Positions 6,519-9,789 of a stretch of DNA of 9,789 bases are shown here, one piece after another; the stretch's first letter is position 1; every line of letters begins with the position of its first letter. The notes under the pieces were generated by a model. It saw only the letters and a list, made by a program, of their open reading frames with translations. It made no database searches and was not told the DNA's origin. The position numbers and the translations under genes were made by a program. Origin of the DNA: an uncultured Parasphingopyxis sp. (lineage in GTDB: Bacteria; Pseudomonadota; Alphaproteobacteria; Sphingomonadales; Sphingomonadaceae); NCBI GenBank assembly GCA_905479515.1, contig CAJQMX010000170.1, positions 1-9,789 of the forward strand. Reading direction: 5' to 3'.

Positions 6519-7109
6519 CTATTCGCAATGCTGAAGCGTGACGGCAAGAGGTCCTTTGCCGCCATCGGCAATCCGGGCCTGCAACCGGTCTCCGGCATCG
6601 ATCTCGCCAAGCCCGGAACGCCGCACGACTTCCATATGGACAAATACGTCTCGATCTTCGCTTTCACGCACAAGAAAACCATACCCTTTCAAACGGTTGA
6701 ACCATTTTACCGTTACAGGCTCATAGTCTCCCGCAGACGCTGCCAACACGTCATGTTCATGATCGCCATCGCCAGCATGGTGATCCGAATAGTCTTCGCA
6801 GCCTTCCAAATCTATCGAGAGAATCTCTACGGCCTGCCGACCGCGATCGCGTTCGGCAAATGTACATTCCAGCCGAGCGCCTTCTGGAAGGGTTCGCCGA
6901 CCATGATCGCGCAAGACAGAAAAATGGATGAGGATGTCACCATCGCCATCATCGGATACGAGGAATCCGTATCCGCGTGTGCCATCGAACCATTTGACGA
7001 TCCCCGATGCATGAGACAGCGCTTCCCCCGACGCGCCCTCATGGGCAGCATCGTCCGCTACGCTCTCAGACGCAGCTTCAAAAGCCACTGCGTTACCTTC
7101 CGATGTCAT
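6519..7109 (-). CDS. Tandem double cold-shock-domain protein
   Basis: A 196-residue protein with two cold-shock domains, folds that bind single-stranded RNA or DNA and can act as RNA chaperones. Domain one spans about 35-100, with [15 protein letters not shown] (RNP1-like) and DILIHFSVL (RNP2-like). Domain two spans about 131-195, with [14 protein letters not shown] and DVFVHMEVV. Both keep the surface aromatic and lysine/arginine positions expected for nucleic-acid binding, although the second RNP2 has Met in place of Ser. The linker at 101-130 is rich in Asp, Glu and His. The chosen ATG at 7109 is preceded by GGGGGA with a six-base gap; an in-frame ATG at 7154 would add 15 residues including three Cys but lies over a TAGATAAT stretch that looks like a promoter -10 region. 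It follows recX by 72 bases. Double-domain CspA-like proteins are typical of alphaproteobacteria. Confidence 0.92.
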   Translation of the reverse strand: MTSEGNAVAFEAASESVADDAAHEGASGEALSHASGIVKWFDGTRGYGFLVSDDGDGDILIHFSVLRDHGRRTLPEGARLECTFAERDRGRQAVEILSIDLEGCEDYSDHHAGDGDHEHDVLAASAGDYEPVTVKWFNRLKGYGFLVRESEDRDVFVHMEVVRRSGLGEIDAGDRLQARIADGGKGPLAVTLQHCE

Positions 7110-7115
7110 GCATCG

Positions 7116-7121
7116 TCCCCC
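7116..7121 (-). promoter_or_regulatory. Ribosome binding site deciding the cold-shock gene start
   Basis: On the minus strand GGGGGA lies 6 bases before the ATG at 7109. It supports this start over the in-frame ATG at 7154. Confidence 0.55.
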
Positions 7122-7181
7122 ACAACGGCAATTATCTAACACAAAGTCCTGCATCCGTGAAAGGGTGTAAGCAACGAACCG

Positions 7182-7715
7182 CTAGTCTTCCCGCTCCGGG
7201 ACATCTCCTGGCGCTCTATCGATAAATTTTCTCGCAAGCTCATAGTGATGGCCGGCACGGATCATCGCAGCAAGGGCCTTGCGCTTGCGATCCGGATCGA
7301 AAATTTCTGTCGCATACGGCCCAAATCGTCGTTTGCGAACAAAGGCCAGTGCCGAATCCCATGCCTGATCAGCCGCAATGCTCCGGGCTTCTATGCCGTC
7401 ATTTTCTTCGATGCCTGCGGCATAAAGCGCCTGTTCCACGCGCCGCTCCCCATAGCCGCGCCGCCCAAGCGAAGCCGCGCGCGAATTGGCAAAGGCTGCA
7501 TCATCAATATAGCCAAGCTCCGCAAATTTCTCGGCCAATTCCGCGATTGCGGGCTGCCGATCTTCCGCCCATCCCCGCTCCCGTACTTTGCGCGTCAGAT
7601 AGGTGCGCAGCTTCGCCCTCGTTGTGGCGTAACGACCAACATAGAACAGCGCGAGCTGCTCCAGGCCTTCACTATCCAGCGGTGGACGGGGCTTTTTGCG
7701 GGTTTGACCGGTCAT
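7182..7715 (-). CDS. recX: RecX family regulatory protein
   Basis: RecX binds RecA filaments and limits their growth, tuning homologous recombination and the SOS response in the cytoplasm. With the start at 7715 it has 177 residues of mostly helical three-helix repeats. Typical features are LALFYVGRYATTRAKLRTYL, KVRERGW, FAELGYIDDAAFANSRA and RRGYGERRVEQAL, with a basic C-terminal segment. An upstream in-frame ATG at 7733 would add 6 residues and one at 7781 would add 22; 7715 is preferred because the sequence upstream of MTGQTRKK does not look like the family. recA is not adjacent. I looked for the alphaproteobacterial LexA box (GTTC-N7-GTTC) in the spacer to 7870 and did not find one. The gene heads the minus-strand cluster and is divergent from the acyl-AMP ligase. 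Confidence 0.9.
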   Translation of the reverse strand: MTGQTRKKPRPPLDSEGLEQLALFYVGRYATTRAKLRTYLTRKVRERGWAEDRQPAIAELAEKFAELGYIDDAAFANSRAASLGRRGYGERRVEQALYAAGIEENDGIEARSIAADQAWDSALAFVRKRRFGPYATEIFDPDRKRKALAAMIRAGHHYELARKFIDRAPGDVPERED

Positions 7716-7780
7716 GCGCCATCTTTGTGCCATAGTGGAGCCGGATTTTGAACGCGGCTCATCGGCTAAATGCCCAATCA

Positions 7781-7786
7781 TATTAT
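7781..7786 (+). promoter_or_regulatory. Possible -10 element of the acyl-AMP ligase promoter
   Basis: TATTAT in the 155-bp spacer between divergent recX and the acyl-AMP ligase matches five of six bases of TATAAT. No good -35 hexamer lies 16-18 bases upstream, so the call is weak. It would give a leader of about 80 bases. Confidence 0.22.
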
Positions 7787-7801
7787 TTTCAATCGCGCAA
7801 A

Positions 7802-7814
7802 TGGCATGGTGCCA
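7802..7814. repeat. Short palindrome TGGCA-N3-TGCCA upstream of the acyl-AMP ligase
   Basis: An exact 5-bp inverted repeat with a 3-bp centre lies 57 bases before the ligase start codon. Size and position would fit a repressor half-site pair or a small mRNA hairpin. It may be chance. Confidence 0.28.
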
Positions 7815-7870
7815 ACCACAAAGGACCAGAAAAAAGCCAATCGCGACGCGGGGAGCATTTGAAGGACATC

Positions 7871-9604
7871 ATGACGAATTCTCTCAAACCAACACCAATT
7901 CATGACGAATTGCCAAGACGATTTTCCGATTTCGACACATTAGGCGAAGCGCTGGACTATGCCGCTACCGGCAAGCGCGGATTCAATTTCCACGATGCGC
8001 GTGGCAATCTTGTTCGCCCCTATCCCTATGCGGAGCTGCGCGAAGATTCGATTGCCGCGGCCAAGCGACTGATTGCGTTCGGAATCAAACCCGGCGACCG
8101 GGTTGCGCTTATTGCTGATACGGAACCGGAATTCTGTGCGCTCTTCTTTGGCGCTGTCTACGCCGGTGCGCTTCCCGTTCCGCTGCCTTTGCCAACTTCG
8201 TTCGGCGGCAAGGAAGGCTATATCGACCAGCTTGCCGTACAGTTGCGCAGTTCCGAGCCACAAATCTTGCTATACCCGGCAGAGATCGGCGAAATCTCCC
8301 AAGCCGCTGCCGAAGCCTGTTCTGTTCCCGGCATGGATTGGGAAAGCTTTGGCGAGCGAGATGCACCGGATGTTATCTTCCCGCAAGCCGGACCGGACGA
8401 TATCGCCTATCTCCAATATTCCAGCGGTTCGACCCGCTTTCCGCACGGTGTAATCATCAGCCACAAGGCATTGCTCCACAATCTCGGCTCTCATGCCAAT
8501 GGCATGCTGATTGGCGGAGAAGATCGCTGCATTTCCTGGCTGCCTTTCTACCATGACATGGGTCTTGTCGGGTGCATGCTCTCGATGGTCGCGAATCAGG
8601 TATCGACCGACTATCTGAAAACCGCCGATTTCGCGCGCCGCCCGCTTGCCTGGCTCGATCTGATCAGCCGCAATCCTGGCACATCGTGCAGCTATTCGCC
8701 GACATTCGGCTATGATATTTGCGCACGCCGTATCGGCAGTCAGTCGCATGTCGAAGATCGCTTTGATCTCTCCCGCTGGCGGCTTGCGGGCAATGGCGCG
8801 GACATGATCCGCCCCGATGTGATGCAGAATTTCACGGATGCCTTTGCCGATGCCGGCTTTGATCCAAAATGTTTCGTGCCAAGCTATGGACTGGCCGAGG
8901 CAACACTCGCTGTTACCCTGATGCCGGCAGGCGAAGGGATTGTTGTCGATCTGGTCGAGGAAAGTGAACTGTCCGGCGTGCCCAAGGCCGATAATGACGA
9001 GCCGGTCCGCTATCGTGCAATCGTCAATTGCGGCAAAGCCGTGCGCGACACGACCATCGAAATCCGTGAGGAAGATGGCACCCTGATGCCCGACAAAGCA
9101 ATCGGGCAGGTCTGGATCCAGGGTCCGGCCATCATGGAAGGCTATTTTCGCGACTCCGAAGCAACCGATGCCTGCCTGAAAGACGGATGGCTGGATACTG
9201 GCGATATGGGCTATCTTTCGGACGGCTATCTCTATGTCGTGGGCCGCGCCAAAGACATGATCATCATCAACGGCAAGAATCATTGGCCGCAAGACATTGA
9301 ATGGGCCGTGGAACAGCTGCCCGGTTTCAAGTCTGGTGACATCGCTGCATTCTCGATCACCGCACCCGGTGGAGAGGAAACACCAGCCGTTCTGGTGCAG
9401 TGCCGCACATCGGACATTAACGAACGCACAAGACTTCACGGCATGATCCGCGACAAGGTGCGCGCGATCACGGGAATGAACTGTGTGATAGAACTGGTTC
9501 CGCCCCGAACCCTGCCACGCACCAGTTCAGGCAAGCTCAGCCGTGCAAAAGCACGAAACCTTTATCTTTCAGGCGAAATCCAACCCTACGATATCGCTGC
9601 CTGA
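7871..9604 (+). CDS. Fatty acyl-AMP ligase / acyl-ACP synthetase-like adenylating enzyme
   Basis: An ANL-superfamily enzyme of 577 residues expected to activate a fatty acid with ATP to acyl-AMP and pass it to a carrier protein or CoA. The start at 7871 is set by GAAGGA at 7861-7866; 41 further in-frame upstream codons back to 7748 look non-coding. Adenylation motifs in order are: A3-like YSSGSTRFPHGV at 183-194, PFYHDMGL at 225-232, SYGLAEATL at 338-346, WLDTGDMGYL at 440-449, GRAKDMIIINGKN at 458-470, and A10 PRTSSGKLSR with catalytic-type Lys555. The PFYHDMGL, NGKNHWPQDIE and SYSPTFGYD stretches favour the fatty acyl-AMP ligase branch over acyl-CoA synthetases. The A3 loop has Arg189 and His192 where Gly and Lys are usual. 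A similar ligase takes part in bacterial sphingolipid synthesis in Caulobacter, so that role is possible, but no serine palmitoyltransferase or acyl carrier protein is visible here. Confidence 0.9.
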   Translation: MTNSLKPTPIHDELPRRFSDFDTLGEALDYAATGKRGFNFHDARGNLVRPYPYAELREDSIAAAKRLIAFGIKPGDRVALIADTEPEFCALFFGAVYAGALPVPLPLPTSFGGKEGYIDQLAVQLRSSEPQILLYPAEIGEISQAAAEACSVPGMDWESFGERDAPDVIFPQAGPDDIAYLQYSSGSTRFPHGVIISHKALLHNLGSHANGMLIGGEDRCISWLPFYHDMGLVGCMLSMVANQVSTDYLKTADFARRPLAWLDLISRNPGTSCSYSPTFGYDICARRIGSQSHVEDRFDLSRWRLAGNGADMIRPDVMQNFTDAFADAGFDPKCFVPSYGLAEATLAVTLMPAGEGIVVDLVEESELSGVPKADNDEPVRYRAIVNCGKAVRDTTIEIREEDGTLMPDKAIGQVWIQGPAIMEGYFRDSEATDACLKDGWLDTGDMGYLSDGYLYVVGRAKDMIIINGKNHWPQDIEWAVEQLPGFKSGDIAAFSITAPGGEETPAVLVQCRTSDINERTRLHGMIRDKVRAITGMNCVIELVPPRTLPRTSSGKLSRAKARNLYLSGEIQPYDIAA

Positions 9605-9611
9605 GGGATCG

Positions 9612-9626
9612 CCGCATAAACTGCGG
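9612..9626 (+). repeat. Hairpin just after the acyl-AMP ligase gene
   Basis: CCGCA-TAAAC-TGCGG forms a 5-bp stem with a 5-base loop, 7 bases after the stop codon. It is followed by TAAAATCATT rather than a T run, so it is at most a weak terminator. Its right arm is shared with the larger inverted repeat at 9623-9677. Confidence 0.35.
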
Positions 9627-9677
9627 TAAAATCATTATTAACCCTGCTCATCCGGCTTTCGGAAAGGCTTTTACCGC
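9623..9677 (+). repeat. 9-bp perfect inverted repeat in the spacer before the last gene
   Basis: GCGGTAAAA at 9623-9631 and TTTTACCGC at 9669-9677 are exact reverse complements with 37 bases between them. The enclosed part contains a further small inverted repeat, CTTTC-G-GAAAG at 9656-9666. The structure ends 24 bases before the last gene's start codon. It competes with the hairpin at 9612-9626 for the bases GCGG. It might be a leader structure or an operator pair; no known riboswitch class is recognised. Confidence 0.45.
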
Positions 9678-9701
9678 TATTCCCTGACCAAAGGGATGGC
9701 A

Positions 9702-9789
9702 ATGACAGCAATTGAGACCAATCAGCTTAGCTGGATGGAAATATTGGGATTTCGCGAACCGCAGGGTGGTGAGTGGAAGCATGTGCGCG
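9702..9789 (+). CDS. Unidentified protein, 3' partial
   Basis: An open frame starts at ATG 9702 and runs past the end of the window, showing 29 residues. AAGGGA at 9691-9696 sits 5 bases upstream, a good ribosome binding site; an in-frame ATG at 9696 overlaps that site and is less likely. The visible part contains LSWMEILGFREP and GGEWKHVR, with no signal peptide. I do not recognise the family from so short a piece. Its 97-base spacer from the acyl-AMP ligase contains inverted repeats, so it may have its own control or be the next gene of the same transcript. Confidence 0.6.
   Translation, partial: MTAIETNQLSWMEILGFREPQGGEWKHVR

Noticed and set aside
6528..7139. 203-codon open frame on the plus strand
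   Set aside because: It is antisense to the double cold-shock gene, which has two clear domains; the plus-strand product resembles nothing.
7245..7751. 168-codon open frame on the plus strand
   Set aside because: It is antisense to recX and has no family features.
7748..7870. 41-codon N-terminal extension of the acyl-AMP ligase
   Set aside because: It overlaps the upstream region of recX, lacks a ribosome binding site and does not look like a ligase N-terminus, whereas ATG 7871 has GAAGGA just upstream.
8270..9439. 389-codon open frame on the minus strand
   Set aside because: It lies wholly opposite the acyl-AMP ligase, whose conserved motifs run through the whole region; the antisense product shows no recognisable domain.

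Overview
The window looks like chromosomal core DNA from an alphaproteobacterium, most likely of the order Sphingomonadales. The grounds are moderately high GC, dense gene packing with stop/start contacts and overlaps, a bacterial homologue of the complex I accessory subunit NDUFA12, and the company of aat, a DUF2155 lipoprotein, an MlaD-type MCE protein and NDUFA12. This placement comes from protein resemblance and recalled gene order, not from a database search. There is no sign of phage, transposon, CRISPR array, tRNA or rRNA.

Left part, plus strand (1-4502). The window opens inside accC, the biotin carboxylase of fatty acid synthesis. An ACT-domain protein begins at the base after the accC stop codon. 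It is followed by a glutaredoxin-type arsenate reductase (ArsC), a membrane-anchored alpha/beta hydrolase, a ParA/MinD-type ATPase with no ParB partner in view, and Aat, the leucyl/phenylalanyl-tRNA-protein transferase of the N-degron pathway.

Middle part, minus strand (7715 down to 4328). A compact run reads recX (modulator of RecA), a tandem double cold-shock-domain protein, a DUF192 lipoprotein, an NDUFA12-family protein, an MlaD-type protein and a DUF2155 lipoprotein. The last three are linked by short overlaps (16 bp and 4 bp), so co-translation is likely. This run collides with aat: the last 175 bp of aat and of the DUF2155 gene lie on the same DNA, on opposite strands.

Right part, plus strand (7871-9789). 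A fatty acyl-AMP ligase diverges from recX across a 155-bp spacer. After a 97-bp spacer with inverted repeats, another plus-strand gene begins and runs off the end; it is too short here to identify.

Several products share a theme of lipid and envelope biology (AccC, acyl-AMP ligase, MlaD, two lipoproteins, a membrane-anchored hydrolase), but these are mostly conserved housekeeping genes. I found no convincing new defence or mobile system. The points most worth a second look are the long convergent overlap, the non-canonical adenylation loop of the acyl-AMP ligase, the orphan ParA, the acidic histidine-rich linker of the double cold-shock protein, and the competing hairpins before the last gene.
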